Source of the DNA: Pseudomonas sp. TH41
GTDB taxonomy: Bacteria; Pseudomonadota; Gammaproteobacteria; Pseudomonadales; Pseudomonadaceae
Length of the DNA: 64,000 bases
Assembly (NCBI RefSeq): GCF_016650695.1
Contig: NZ_JAEKFH010000004.1
Location: 1 to 64,000, forward strand
Reading direction: 5' to 3'
The notes beneath the pieces are model-generated. The model searched no databases. It saw nothing but the letters and a program-made list of their open reading frames with translations, and was not told where the DNA came from. The first letter of the stretch is position 1, and every line of letters starts with the position of its first letter. This document shows positions 27,368-36,124 of this stretch, piece by piece. The position numbers and the translations under genes are program-made.

Positions 27368-27578
27368 CACCTAATGCCTGCCAGTTAAGCCGTAACGCGA
27401 TCTGTAGCAGCTGGCGAAGCCTGCGTTCGGCTGCGCAGCAGTCGTGAAATCAGGCGATGCGGTGTTTCAGGAAGACCTCGTGCTCAGGTTTCACGACTGC
27501 TGCGCAGCCGAACGCAGGCTTCGCCAGCTGCTACCAAGAATGTGTTTCGCCTGAGATTTTCTTAACGGGCAGGCATTA
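27368..27578. repeat. REP-type repeat copy C, most complete
   Basis: Outer edges CTAATGCCTGCC (27371) and GGGCAGGCATTA (27567-27578) are inverted. Inside them CTGTAGCAGCTGGCGAAGCC pairs with GGCTTCGCCAGCTGCTACC. The loop between GCAGCAGTCGT and ACGACTGCTGC is the reverse complement of the loop in copy A with a few differences, so the two inserts face opposite ways. Confidence 0.85.
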
Positions 27579-27667
27579 TGTGCAGGCAGCTCGCTTTCGC
27601 ACGATGTCATGTGATCGAGGTGGCACGAACGCGAAGCGACCACACCACCTCAATCCGGCTAAATCAG

Positions 27668-28804
27668 TTAGCCCTGCGTCGCTCCCGGCCAGCCGGCCTG
27701 ATGCAAGGCGTTGAGCAACGTTTCGGCATCCAGCCCCGGCACCGCATGCCCGTTGCCTTCGGCGGTGTCGGCGGCCAGCAAGGCGTTGATGATGGCCTCC
27801 TCCACGGCTTCGGTGGCCGCCAGGAACAACTCGCTGATGTGGTCGTTGTTGACCATGCTCAGGTTGTCGGTGGTTGGCGCGCGCTTACTCTCGTAAGCAG
27901 CCGGCGGCACGTGCTGATTGCCGGTGGAGAAGGCGATGAAAATGTCACCGCTGTGGTCTTCATTACCGCCGCCGGTGCGGGCGAGGCCAAGGCTGGCACG
28001 CTGCGCCAGGCGCGTGCATTGGTGCGGCAGCAACGGCGCATCGGTGGCCAGGCAAACGACGATCGAGCCCATGCCCGGATGCGGCAGCAACGCTTTGAGA
28101 AACGGCGAGTCGACCTGTTCCATGTAGCGTCCGACGGGGTAGCCATCGACGCGCAATTCATTGCGGATGCCGTGGTTGGCCTGGACGATGGCGCCAACGG
28201 TCCAACCGCCCTGAGCAGCGTTCAGACGCCGCGAAGCCGTGCCGATCCCGCCCTTGAATTCGTGACAGATCATGCCGCTGCCACCGCCCACCGCCCCTTC
28301 GGTGACCGGGCCGCTCGCCGCCGAGCGCAGGGCTTCGGCCACGTGTTCAGGCTTCACGTGAAAACCGTTGATGTCGTTGAGCAATCCGTCGTAGGTCTCG
28401 AGCACCACCGGCATGTTCCAGTAGAGCCGTCCATCATCCCGTTGCTGCTCACGGTCCAGCACAATCAGCGCATCGCGCACCACGCCCAGGCTGTGGGTGT
28501 TGGTGAAGGCGATCGGGCTGGTCAACAGTCCCGCCTCGCGAATCCACTCCAGACCGGTGGCGTCGCCGTTGCCGTTCAGCACATGGACGCCGGCGAAGCA
28601 CGGCTGCTCGCTGGTGGAACCGGCACGTGGCTCGATCAGGGTGACGCCGGTCAGGATGTCGCGGCCCTTGGCGGTGCGTCCTCGCACATTACTATGGCCG
28701 ACCCGTACGCCGGGGACGTCGGTGATGGCATTGAGGGGACCGGGTTGCAGTTGGCCGAACTGGATGTTCAGGTCACGGGCACGTGGTTTCATTGTCTCTT
28801 TCAT
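27668..28804 (-). CDS. P1-family (DmpA-type) aminopeptidase
   Basis: 378 residues. Ntn-like family S58: GPLNAITDVPGVRVGHSNVR near residue 22, TGVTLIEPR, and the binding loop MICHEFKGGIGTASRRLN. The self-cleavage site lies in PGMGSIVVCLATDAPLLP, where the Ser after Gly becomes the N-terminal nucleophile of the beta chain. SLGLARTGGGNEDHSGDIFI follows. Family members remove N-terminal residues or beta-amino acids. The first ATG is used; a second four codons later is possible. It is upstream of a polyamine-binding protein and a nitrilase-like gene in the same direction, so amide- or peptide-like nitrogen sources are plausible substrates. Confidence 0.88.
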   Translation of the reverse strand: MKETMKPRARDLNIQFGQLQPGPLNAITDVPGVRVGHSNVRGRTAKGRDILTGVTLIEPRAGSTSEQPCFAGVHVLNGNGDATGLEWIREAGLLTSPIAFTNTHSLGVVRDALIVLDREQQRDDGRLYWNMPVVLETYDGLLNDINGFHVKPEHVAEALRSAASGPVTEGAVGGGSGMICHEFKGGIGTASRRLNAAQGGWTVGAIVQANHGIRNELRVDGYPVGRYMEQVDSPFLKALLPHPGMGSIVVCLATDAPLLPHQCTRLAQRASLGLARTGGGNEDHSGDIFIAFSTGNQHVPPAAYESKRAPTTDNLSMVNNDHISELFLAATEAVEEAIINALLAADTAEGNGHAVPGLDAETLLNALHQAGWPGATQG

Positions 28805-28878
28805 AATCTGGGTCTTATTTTGATGTGTTTGAGGAAAGGGATTGGTTAGTCAGCAGCAGCTGCTGCCGAGTCTGCCCA

Positions 28879-29988
28879 TCAAGCGCCGGTCTTGACCGTG
28901 TTCCAGGTGCGGGTGCGCACGCGCTCCATCTTCAGCGGGAGTGGTTCAAGCGGAAATAGCGTGTCCAACACTTCCTTGGACGGATACACCCCGGGGTTGT
29001 CGCGGATTTTCTGCTCTACAAGCGCGGTGGCATCCTTGTTGGCGTTCGGATAGCTCAGGTAGTTGGATGACTCGGCGATGACTTCGGGGCGCAGCATGTA
29101 GTTGATGAACGCTAACCCTTGTTCCGGGTTCGGCGCATCGTTGAGCTGCACCAGACTCTCCACCCACACCGGGGCACCTTCGCGTGGAATGCTGTAGACA
29201 AGGTGGCGTCCACTGCCAGCAAGTTCGGCAGCTTTTTGTGCATCAGCGACGCCCCCGGCCCAGCCGAGCACGACGCAGACGTTGCCATTGGCCAAATCAG
29301 AGATGAACTTGGAAGAGTCGAAGTAGACGATATGGGGGCGCAGTTTCAGCAGCAGTTCCTGGGCTTTTTTGTAGTCCTCCGGGTTCTGGCTGTTGTAGGG
29401 CAGTCCAAGGTAGTGCAACGCAATGGGAATGATCTCGCTAGGGGCGTCAAGCATGGCCACACCGCATTGACTCAACTTGGCCAGGTTTTCTTCCTTGAAA
29501 ATCAGGTCCCAGGAATTGACTGGCGCATCTGCGCCGAGTATCGATTTAACCTTGTCCGCGTCATAGCCGATGCCAGTGGTACCCCACAGATAAGGGGCCG
29601 CATAGCTGTTTCCGGGATCGTTGGTCTGCAACTTGGCGAGGATGCCGGGGTCGAGATGGGACCAGTTGGGTAACTTGCTGCGATCCAGCTTCTTGAGCAC
29701 ACCCGCTTTGATCAGGTTCGGCAGCAGGTCGGCACTGGCGACCACTACGTCATAGCCACTTCGCCCTGCCATCAATTTGCTTTGCATGACGTCGCTGTTA
29801 TCGAACACATCGTACACAGCGCTGACGCCTGCTTCTTTCTGGAAGTCTTTCACCGTATTCGGGGCAATGTAGTCATACCAGTTGTAGATATGAACACTGG
29901 GTTTGGCAGCGTCATCGGCCTCGGCGCAGACCAGGCCGAAACTGAACAGCGCGGCCAGCGCGAATTGCATGTAACGAGTCGGTTTCAT
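28879..29988 (-). CDS. Polyamine (spermidine/putrescine) ABC transporter binding protein
   Basis: About 369 residues. The start at 29988 (MKPTRYMQFALAALFSFGLV) follows GGAG and gives a signal peptide; a longer frame would bury it. The PotD/PotF fold is shown by KPSVHIYNWYDYIAPNTVKD near the mature start, VYDVFDNSDVMQSKLMAGRS, YDVVVASADLLPNLIKAGVL, TTGIGYDADKV, FINYMLRPEVIAESSNYLSY and YPSKEVLDTLFPLEPLP. No permease or ATPase genes are adjacent, so it is an orphan binding protein that must share a transporter elsewhere. It lies between the P1 peptidase and a nitrilase-family gene, with a LuxR solo divergent beyond. Confidence 0.9.
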   Translation of the reverse strand: MKPTRYMQFALAALFSFGLVCAEADDAAKPSVHIYNWYDYIAPNTVKDFQKEAGVSAVYDVFDNSDVMQSKLMAGRSGYDVVVASADLLPNLIKAGVLKKLDRSKLPNWSHLDPGILAKLQTNDPGNSYAAPYLWGTTGIGYDADKVKSILGADAPVNSWDLIFKEENLAKLSQCGVAMLDAPSEIIPIALHYLGLPYNSQNPEDYKKAQELLLKLRPHIVYFDSSKFISDLANGNVCVVLGWAGGVADAQKAAELAGSGRHLVYSIPREGAPVWVESLVQLNDAPNPEQGLAFINYMLRPEVIAESSNYLSYPNANKDATALVEQKIRDNPGVYPSKEVLDTLFPLEPLPLKMERVRTRTWNTVKTGA

Positions 29989-30107
29989 CGGGATGCTCCA
30001 GAGCATTAGTACTGGGTCCATGGACACCTGCACTGCTCCTGCTAGTGTGTGAATTATTGTTGTGGTTGGGTCGAAATCGGCGTCAATACGGAACAATCAC
30101 TCCCGAT

Positions 30108-30923
30108 TCAGGGAATCAGTAGTTCACGGCGACCCTCTTCGTGCTCAATCTGCTCGCCGGTCAGGAGCAGGCGACGGTCACTGAGGTAGTCGTAGTCGCG
30201 GCGGGCCGTGCGCAGCAGGTCGAGGTCCAGCTCTACCACCTGCCGGCACTCTGCGCGCCCCGCTTCGAACAACGTGCGCCCGAAGGGATCGATCGCTGCA
30301 CTCCCACCGGCAAAAACCAGGCCTTCATCGCCGTCGCCGACGCGATTGACCATCACCGCAAATGCCTGGTTTTCCTGAGCGCGCGCCATGATCGCGGTGC
30401 GGTGGACAGGGCCGTAGGGATCCATGTTGCCGTTAGTGACCAGGATCAGCTCGGCACCGAGTTGACCGAGGGCTCGGGCACTTTCCGGCAACTCAATGTC
30501 GTAGCAGATCAGCAGTCCGACACGGACACCCTTCCAGAGCACGGTGGCGTAGCGGTCTCCCGGCTGGAACATGCCCCGTTCCGAAGGCCAAAGGTGAGTC
30601 TTGCGATAGCTCAAGGCGATCCCTTCCGGGGTTACCAGCAGGGAGGTGTTATAGAAGGTGCCGGCGTCGTTCTCAGCCATGCCGATCGCCACCGAGACGT
30701 TCCGCTCGCGTGCGGCGCGCTGCACAGCCTGAACACTGGGCCCGTTCAGGGGCTCGGCGACTTCGGCGAGCTGTTGCGCGCTGGCGAATCCCATTAACTG
30801 GGTTTCTGGAAATATCAGCAGATCGGTATCCTCTGCACAGGTAGCGATGGCCTGCAAGGTACGCTCTAGGTTATAAGCGGTGTCGCCATCGCGACCGGTA
30901 AGTTGTACGAGTTCAATCTTCAT
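30108..30923 (-). CDS. Nitrilase-superfamily carbon-nitrogen hydrolase
   Basis: About 271 residues from the ATG at 30923, which has AAAGGATC upstream; much longer in-frame starts lack family similarity. The Glu-Lys-Cys triad is visible: Glu in DLLIFPETQLMGFASAQ (about residue 42), Lys in ALSYRKTHLWPSERGMF and Cys in VGLLICYDIELPESARALGQ. Likely an omega-amidase or N-carbamoylputrescine amidase type; a binding protein of the polyamine type next to it favours a role in polyamine or amide breakdown. A divergent LuxR gene starts 116 bp away. Confidence 0.88.
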   Translation of the reverse strand: MKIELVQLTGRDGDTAYNLERTLQAIATCAEDTDLLIFPETQLMGFASAQQLAEVAEPLNGPSVQAVQRAARERNVSVAIGMAENDAGTFYNTSLLVTPEGIALSYRKTHLWPSERGMFQPGDRYATVLWKGVRVGLLICYDIELPESARALGQLGAELILVTNGNMDPYGPVHRTAIMARAQENQAFAVMVNRVGDGDEGLVFAGGSAAIDPFGRTLFEAGRAECRQVVELDLDLLRTARRDYDYLSDRRLLLTGEQIEHEEGRRELLIP

Positions 30924-31038
30924 CGGTGATCCTTTCACGTGTATGTGGGCTCGCCAAACTGCACAGCACCCGCCAGGGCTGGATGGAGTATGGAGAGCCA
31001 CAAAGTGGAAAGTAATCACATCGATGGGGTAACCCCGT

Positions 31039-31836
31039 ATGGGTAGAAACGTGAGCATGACCTTGCAGGACATGGCCTGGCACCAGGCGATTGGCCGGCT
31101 GATTGAAACACTTGACCGTCCTGTTTTCTGGTTGTCGCTGGTGCGTCTGCTGGACAGATACATTCCCGTGGACAGCTGGGTCGTGCTGATTTTCAGCAAT
31201 GGGCGCCCGCAGGTGCTCGCAGAATGCCCTGGCAAGGACGGCGGGCCGGACCCACTGTTTCAGGACTACCTCAAAGGCCTGTACCTGCTCGACCCCTTTT
31301 ACCTGGCCAACCGGGAAACACCGCAGAACGGTATATTTTGGCTTACTGACGTGGCGCCGGAATGCTTCGAACAGACCGACTACTACCAACGCTATTTCCG
31401 CCTCAATGTCGTTGCCGACGAAGTGCACATCAACGTCCAGCTGGACGCGGAGCGCACCCTCAGCCTGTCGCTGGGAAGCGAGGGCCGCTTCAGTCCAGAG
31501 CAGATCGCCTTGCTCAGCCTCATCCAGTCCTGGGTCGCTGCCCTGATGCGTCAGCGCATGGCGTTCGAACGAGAGGTGCCGGATCAGCCGCCGGCGCCGG
31601 CGCCACGCTGGCAAAACTGGCTGGACTCGACTGACCAGCAGTTGGACACGCCGCTCTCCGCCCGAGAACTGGAAGTGGGTCGGCTAATGCTCAGCGGCTG
31701 TTCGAACAAGGAGATCGCACGCAAGCTGGCGATTTCCGCCGAGACCGTGAAGGTTCACCGTAAGCACATGTACAGCAAGCTCGGCATTAAATCCCAGACC
31801 GAGCTGTTCTCACTGTTTCTGAACGCGCAGAGTTGA
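31039..31836 (+). CDS. LuxR-type regulator (solo)
   Basis: 265 residues. The C-terminal LuxR helix-turn-helix is clear: TPLSARELEVGRLMLSGCSN, KEIARKLAISAETVKVHRKH and MYSKLGIKSQTELFSLFLN. The N-terminal 180 residues (RLIETLDRPVFWLSLVRLLD, DSWVVLIFSNGRPQVLAE, SLSLGSEGRFSPEQIALLSL) form a GAF-like/LuxR sensor region without the conserved autoinducer-binding WYDPWG residues. No luxI gene is nearby. It is divergent from the nitrilase-like gene and probably controls the amide/polyamine genes. Ligand unknown. Confidence 0.85.
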   Translation: MGRNVSMTLQDMAWHQAIGRLIETLDRPVFWLSLVRLLDRYIPVDSWVVLIFSNGRPQVLAECPGKDGGPDPLFQDYLKGLYLLDPFYLANRETPQNGIFWLTDVAPECFEQTDYYQRYFRLNVVADEVHINVQLDAERTLSLSLGSEGRFSPEQIALLSLIQSWVAALMRQRMAFEREVPDQPPAPAPRWQNWLDSTDQQLDTPLSARELEVGRLMLSGCSNKEIARKLAISAETVKVHRKHMYSKLGIKSQTELFSLFLNAQS

Positions 31837-32001
31837 GGTCGCCGCTATCGAGGGACGGTTGCGGTATTGAATTTTCCGCAACTTTATGTCGAGATGAGGC
31901 TGAATTGAAAAAGTCAAAAATACTGTTTTCAGCCTGTTATGCAGTAGCGCATTCTTTGATCTTTAGTTCTGTCTACTCGTCATGATCTGGGTAACGCCCA
32001 C

Positions 32002-32649
32002 ATGAAAACGGTCACAGCCCTTCTTGCCTGTCTAGCCACTGCCAGTGTGTTCGCGGTGACGAGCACCTGTGCGAACGCGGCGTCCTTCAAGACCAGCTTC
32101 GACTGCACCACGGCAAGGGCATCCATCGAAAAGCTTATTTGTCGCGATTCGCAACTGGCGCAGATGGATCTCGAATTGACGCGTCTTTATCGCCTGGCGC
32201 TCACGGATGAACATTCAGTACCGCGTCCCGACAAAGTCATGATCGACCAGCAGTTCTGGATCGACGCCCGCAATCAATGTGCCTCCGATCGGGAGCCCAA
32301 GGCGTGCACGATCCGAAGTTATGCCGAGCGCGCCCACCAGCTACGCCAAGGCTCGGCCATTGTGCGAACCAAGGATCCAGACAGACTCACCGAAGGTCCC
32401 CTGGCGTTTCGTTGTACGGGGCTTAACGCGCCGATTGCCGCCACCTTCTTTATCACCCAGCCGGGTATCGTGTACCTGAAATGGGCGAACACCTCGATCA
32501 CCCTGAACCAGGTGCCGAGTGATTCGGGAACCCAATACACGGGCAAGGATTCCCTGGGGAACTATCGCTTCTGGCAAGACGGTGATGTGGTCCTTTTCCA
32601 GAAACCAGGCTCAGCACAAATGAGTTGTACGGCTGAGCCGGTCGGTTGA
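32002..32649 (+). CDS. LprI-like plus MliC-like exported protein
   Basis: 215 residues with a signal peptide (MKTVTALLACLATASVFAV, cleavage near CANA). Residues 30-110 resemble the LprI lysozyme-inhibitor domain: FDCTTARASIEKLICRDSQL, AQMDLELTRLYRLAL, and a disulphide-type Cys pattern at DARNQCASDREPKACTIRSY. Residues 130-213 match MliC, a C-type lysozyme inhibitor: LAFRCTGLNAPIAATFF, KDSLGNYRFWQDGD and AQMSCTAEP. Both halves point to binding of host or predator lysozyme in the periplasm. It is convergent with the trypsin/NACHT gene (stop codons 7 bp apart) but there is no evidence of a joint function. Confidence 0.75.
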   Translation: MKTVTALLACLATASVFAVTSTCANAASFKTSFDCTTARASIEKLICRDSQLAQMDLELTRLYRLALTDEHSVPRPDKVMIDQQFWIDARNQCASDREPKACTIRSYAERAHQLRQGSAIVRTKDPDRLTEGPLAFRCTGLNAPIAATFFITQPGIVYLKWANTSITLNQVPSDSGTQYTGKDSLGNYRFWQDGDVVLFQKPGSAQMSCTAEPVG

Positions 32650-32656
32650 TTGCTGA

Positions 32657-35479
32657 TCACTCATCCGGCAGCTGCTCGAAGTATTCCTGCTCAAGCTTGT
32701 GAATGAACGCATAGCCAGTCCCGACCCGCACCAGTATCCCCGCGTCGACAGCAACGTCGAGAACACGGGAGTAGCGCAAGGGGACGCTTCCTCCAAGCAC
32801 CAGCAGCGCTCTCACGATGTAATACGCGGCGCTCCGGATGCCTCCGCATAGAGCAAACACCACCGTTGCTGACGCAATGCCTATGTACCGAAAGTACCAG
32901 AACGAATCGACGGTACGCCCAGCGATCAGTTCGAGCAGCATGAGTATCGATACGCTTGCCAACGCAGACGCCAACGCGAGCATAAGTGCAATGAGGAACA
33001 GACGACCCATCGAGTGCCTGGCTTGATTCAGATGTTCTGGCGTCTTCAGGGTTACTGCACCAATCAGTGCGCCAACCGCGGTGGCGAAGACCATCATAAA
33101 GACAAAGCAAGTCCATATGGTTATAAAACCAACTCGAACAAGCGCCCAGAGTGGCGTCGATGACTTGTCGCCACCATTCCAGTCGATGGCGAATTGAAAC
33201 AACGATTCGATTGTGCCATCTCCGGTAGTTATCCAGGAAACCGCCATCATCGAGAACAGCGGCACAATGAAGAAGCCCCCTATTCCTTTGATAATAGACT
33301 TGCCATATTCAGTGAAAATAGTAAGTGCAAGTCCGCCCAACACCAGCACGACGACCACCCACTTCAGCAAACCTTTCGTGATTAAAACAGGCGTAGCAAC
33401 GTACAACAGGCTACCAGCGATAACCGCGGCCATCTGCCAGATCGCGAGTACGACCGCAACGACGATGCCGATACCCGCGCCTTTCATTGAACGTTTCAGG
33501 CTCCAATGCACGCGCTCATAGATTGGCACGTCGTCGATACTCATTAACATCCAGGCCAATGAGACCGGCAGCACCCAGCAAGCACTCATCCCGGCGGAAA
33601 TCCAGTTATCACCGTTGGAGGCAAGGAAGAAGAGTGTCGCTTTGGCTGCCAGCAGACTGCTTATCAATATAGCCAGACCGACTGCAGCAACGTGCTGCCA
33701 CCGCCTGTTAAACCAAGACGTCGAGATATCCGACAGAAAAAACACAGCGCTGCGGGTTTCGGAATAGCTGTGTGCCATTTGCTTCACCGCGTGCATCGTC
33801 ATCTCTCTCGAGATGTTCTTGTACCTGGCCTTGGAGCTCGCACGGAGCTCGAAAGCCTTGTCAATGTAGGCGGCGAACAAACCGTTGACCGTCGGCGTGA
33901 CATCCCGCGGTGCCGAGTCGTCCTGCTGATAAACGAAAGCCATGACAGACAACATTAAGGGGGATCGGCAGAGTTCGAGTAGTTCTGGCGTCTCCCTGAA
34001 CGCCTGGCTCAGGTCAGCCAGGTCGTTGTCCTCGATGAAGGCGGTGACCTGGCTACTGGTCATTGGCAGCACTTCGATCGCCAAATCCGGACGCACCTTA
34101 TTGGTCAAGGCTTCGTATTCTGACCGACGGCACGTGACAAATACACGGCCCAAATACGTGCCCTGGAACGCGGAAAGACAACGGGCGCAAAAATCACGGA
34201 CGGGCTCGGGGACTTCGTCCAAGCCATCAAGGTAGAGGTCAAGGGCACCGTCATTCAGCCAATCGCTTACGAAAGAAGCGTTGGTTTTGTATAGGTTCAC
34301 GACCTGCTGGATGAGCCAGAGGCGAAAGCAGTTTGAGAACGCAGACTCGTTGCCGGGATCCTTGACTTTATTCGCCGCCCATGACGACAGCCAGACGACA
34401 GCGGGGATCGGTTTGTCGTAATCACCTTGCCCTGCCTCGAGCGCTTGCCGGGCACATTCGAGCAACAGCATCGATTTACCGGCTCCCGGCTCGCCCAAAA
34501 TCAACACGTGGCGCACATGCTCGTCGTTCAACGACGACAGCAGCCGCGTCATGTCAAAATCCGCAGCTGCAATCTTGCGTGTCGGCGCTTTATCGCCCGA
34601 GGCGATCTGAGTCATGTGATGCAGGTCAGGCCTGCGTTTAAACGGAATGGCGAGGAAGTGTCCACCCAGTAGTCGCTGGCTGAGTGGGCCCTCGACAAAG
34701 TCGGTCAAAACCCGGTTGCGCAGAATGGTTCTTGCCTTGCGGATGCCCTTTTCCGGGGGGCTCAGGCGGATTGTCAGAGGGTCGATTGGCGGCTCGGACT
34801 GCACATCTGCGTCGGCAAGATGTCGACGAAATTTTGAATCGGTCCACGCGCCCGCCATACGCGCCACAGCAAGGCGTTGCTTAAAGTGCTGTTCGACATG
34901 CTGGGTGACTCCGAAAATCCAGATGTCGCCGGGGGTGGGCGTATCACGCAGCAGGACCGTCGCGCCCGAGAATCCGCGCCAATCTTCATTGGGGCTCTCA
35001 GGCTGATAGGCTGGGTCGATGCCGAAACTAAGCGTCGGGTTGTTTTCGTCAGTCAACTGGCCGGATGGAACGAACAACGCGCGCTTCTCGTCGATCCGCG
35101 CCCCTCGCGGGAAACCCAATCCGAGCGCGTGGTGCAGATGAGTGGTTTCAATCAGCCCGACGCGCGTGCGAAATGCCGGAACCAGGTCAGACATACCGGG
35201 TTCAGATCGGATTTCGAGCAGGGCCAAGTCAAGATCATCCCCGCCCTCCCACGCAAGGATCGCGTCCCGCCATGCCCAGGCTGCGCCCTCCTTCCGCCAT
35301 CCCAATAGGCGCACCTGCCAGTTCTCTTTGAGCACTGCAGAGTCGTCCGCCTCCTGTAAAACATGACGCGCCGTCAGAATAAGATTGCGGCCGATCAGTC
35401 TCCCGGAACCGAAGCAATCGACGGTAATGTGCTGAACTTGCGCGACGTCAGCGTAGAGTCGCGAGAGTACATACGCCAT
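32657..35479 (-). CDS. Trypsin-like protease / NACHT NTPase / multi-TM protein (candidate conflict system)
   Basis: 940 residues in three parts. Residues 1-200 are a trypsin-like serine protease: His39 in ILTARHVL, Asp84 in DLDLALLEI and Ser171 in RGFSGATVL (GxSG). Residues 320-590 are a NACHT-type STAND NTPase: Walker A GEPGAGKS (329-336), VVWLSSWA, Walker B LYLDGLDEV (415-423) and helical regions beyond. The last 330 residues contain about eight hydrophobic spans, ending with YAFIHKLEQEYFEQL, a motif seen at the end of bacterial NACHT proteins. A trypco2 gene lies 14 bp upstream in the same direction. Trypsin-NACHT proteins with trypco partners are predicted immune systems from comparative genomics. 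Probable action: sensing by the pair, NTP-driven assembly, proteolytic activation at the membrane. All catalytic residues appear intact. Confidence 0.85.
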   Translation of the reverse strand: MAYVLSRLYADVAQVQHITVDCFGSGRLIGRNLILTARHVLQEADDSAVLKENWQVRLLGWRKEGAAWAWRDAILAWEGGDDLDLALLEIRSEPGMSDLVPAFRTRVGLIETTHLHHALGLGFPRGARIDEKRALFVPSGQLTDENNPTLSFGIDPAYQPESPNEDWRGFSGATVLLRDTPTPGDIWIFGVTQHVEQHFKQRLAVARMAGAWTDSKFRRHLADADVQSEPPIDPLTIRLSPPEKGIRKARTILRNRVLTDFVEGPLSQRLLGGHFLAIPFKRRPDLHHMTQIASGDKAPTRKIAAADFDMTRLLSSLNDEHVRHVLILGEPGAGKSMLLLECARQALEAGQGDYDKPIPAVVWLSSWAANKVKDPGNESAFSNCFRLWLIQQVVNLYKTNASFVSDWLNDGALDLYLDGLDEVPEPVRDFCARCLSAFQGTYLGRVFVTCRRSEYEALTNKVRPDLAIEVLPMTSSQVTAFIEDNDLADLSQAFRETPELLELCRSPLMLSVMAFVYQQDDSAPRDVTPTVNGLFAAYIDKAFELRASSKARYKNISREMTMHAVKQMAHSYSETRSAVFFLSDISTSWFNRRWQHVAAVGLAILISSLLAAKATLFFLASNGDNWISAGMSACWVLPVSLAWMLMSIDDVPIYERVHWSLKRSMKGAGIGIVVAVVLAIWQMAAVIAGSLLYVATPVLITKGLLKWVVVVLVLGGLALTIFTEYGKSIIKGIGGFFIVPLFSMMAVSWITTGDGTIESLFQFAIDWNGGDKSSTPLWALVRVGFITIWTCFVFMMVFATAVGALIGAVTLKTPEHLNQARHSMGRLFLIALMLALASALASVSILMLLELIAGRTVDSFWYFRYIGIASATVVFALCGGIRSAAYYIVRALLVLGGSVPLRYSRVLDVAVDAGILVRVGTGYAFIHKLEQEYFEQLPDE

Positions 35480-35492
35480 ATCGGGTCGACTC

Positions 35493-35795
35493 TCAATCAG
35501 ACTCGCGGTTGTTGTCCCGAATCAGGATCGGCTTGCCTTCCCTGTCGACAGGTTCCAACACCAGTTTGACTTTATGGGTGTTGGACGAAGTCGTTTTGGC
35601 CTTGCCGGACAAATCGATCAGCGACAGCACCTTGAAACCGCCGCCAGCCTCGCCCTCCAGCGAAAAAGTGATATCCATTTCGACCTCGACGGACTTCGGG
35701 ATAAAGCGAATGTTCGCCGCCCCCCCGTCTTTCACCGCACTCTCGAGTTCCGATCGAAGGGCGCGTATCGCGTCCTGGAGGCTTAACGTAGTCAT
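35493..35795 (-). CDS. Trypco2 family protein (trypsin-co-occurring domain 2)
   Basis: 100 residues, cytoplasmic, no signal peptide. ATG at 35795 with AGGAGAGAC upstream. N-terminal helix LSLQDAIRALRSELESAVKD; then beta-rich NIRFIPKSVEVEMDITF, GGGFKVLSLID and HKVKLVLEPVD. This is the trypco2 pattern, a small domain found almost only beside trypsin-like proteases in bacterial conflict loci. It is followed after 14 bp by the trypsin/NACHT/TM gene, so the two are translated together. It may be the sensor, adaptor or protease inhibitor; the role is not experimentally known. Confidence 0.85.
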   Translation of the reverse strand: MTTLSLQDAIRALRSELESAVKDGGAANIRFIPKSVEVEMDITFSLEGEAGGGFKVLSLIDLSGKAKTTSSNTHKVKLVLEPVDREGKPILIRDNNRESD

Positions 35796-36124
35796 CAGGT
35801 GTCTCTCCTACATGGCATAAGGCAGTCACATACTTCTTGTTCGAGATAAACAGAAAATAGGTTAGCAGTCTTGTATGCCACGCACCCGGTAGTTGCTCCG
35901 CATTTGGGTATTCCAGACGACGTTCACGAGTCCTGGCGTTCATGGCCCAGCGGGCGCACGCGATCAGACCGTGTTGGTCAAGGCGCGCCGCATGGGGTGA
36001 TGGTGTCCAACCCAAAAGCCGTGGTCGGCCTGATCGAGACAGCAGCCATTGCAAAATAGCCGCATAACAATCAATGCAGCGCCCCTGCTTTAAAGGAACG
36101 CTGCATCAACTCATCGGGTGTGCT
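35796..36124. other. Intergenic region upstream of the trypco2 operon
   Basis: About 330 bases. Contains the ribosome site for trypco2 and must contain its promoter; AT-rich sequence lies at 35820-35870 (ACATACTTCTTGTTCGAGAT). Short open frames around 35871-36059 show no recognisable family. No tRNA or attachment-site repeat was seen. Confidence 0.5.

Noticed and set aside
16231..27578. CRISPR-like repeated units
   Set aside because: Repeats are few, far apart and palindromic REP types without regular spacers or cas genes.
32002..35795. LprI/MliC-like gene as a part of the trypsin/NACHT system
   Set aside because: It is convergent, exported and of a known inhibitor type; closeness alone does not make it a component.
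35871..36059. Small frame between trypco2 and BON genes
   Set aside because: No similarity, no ribosome site; more likely control region.
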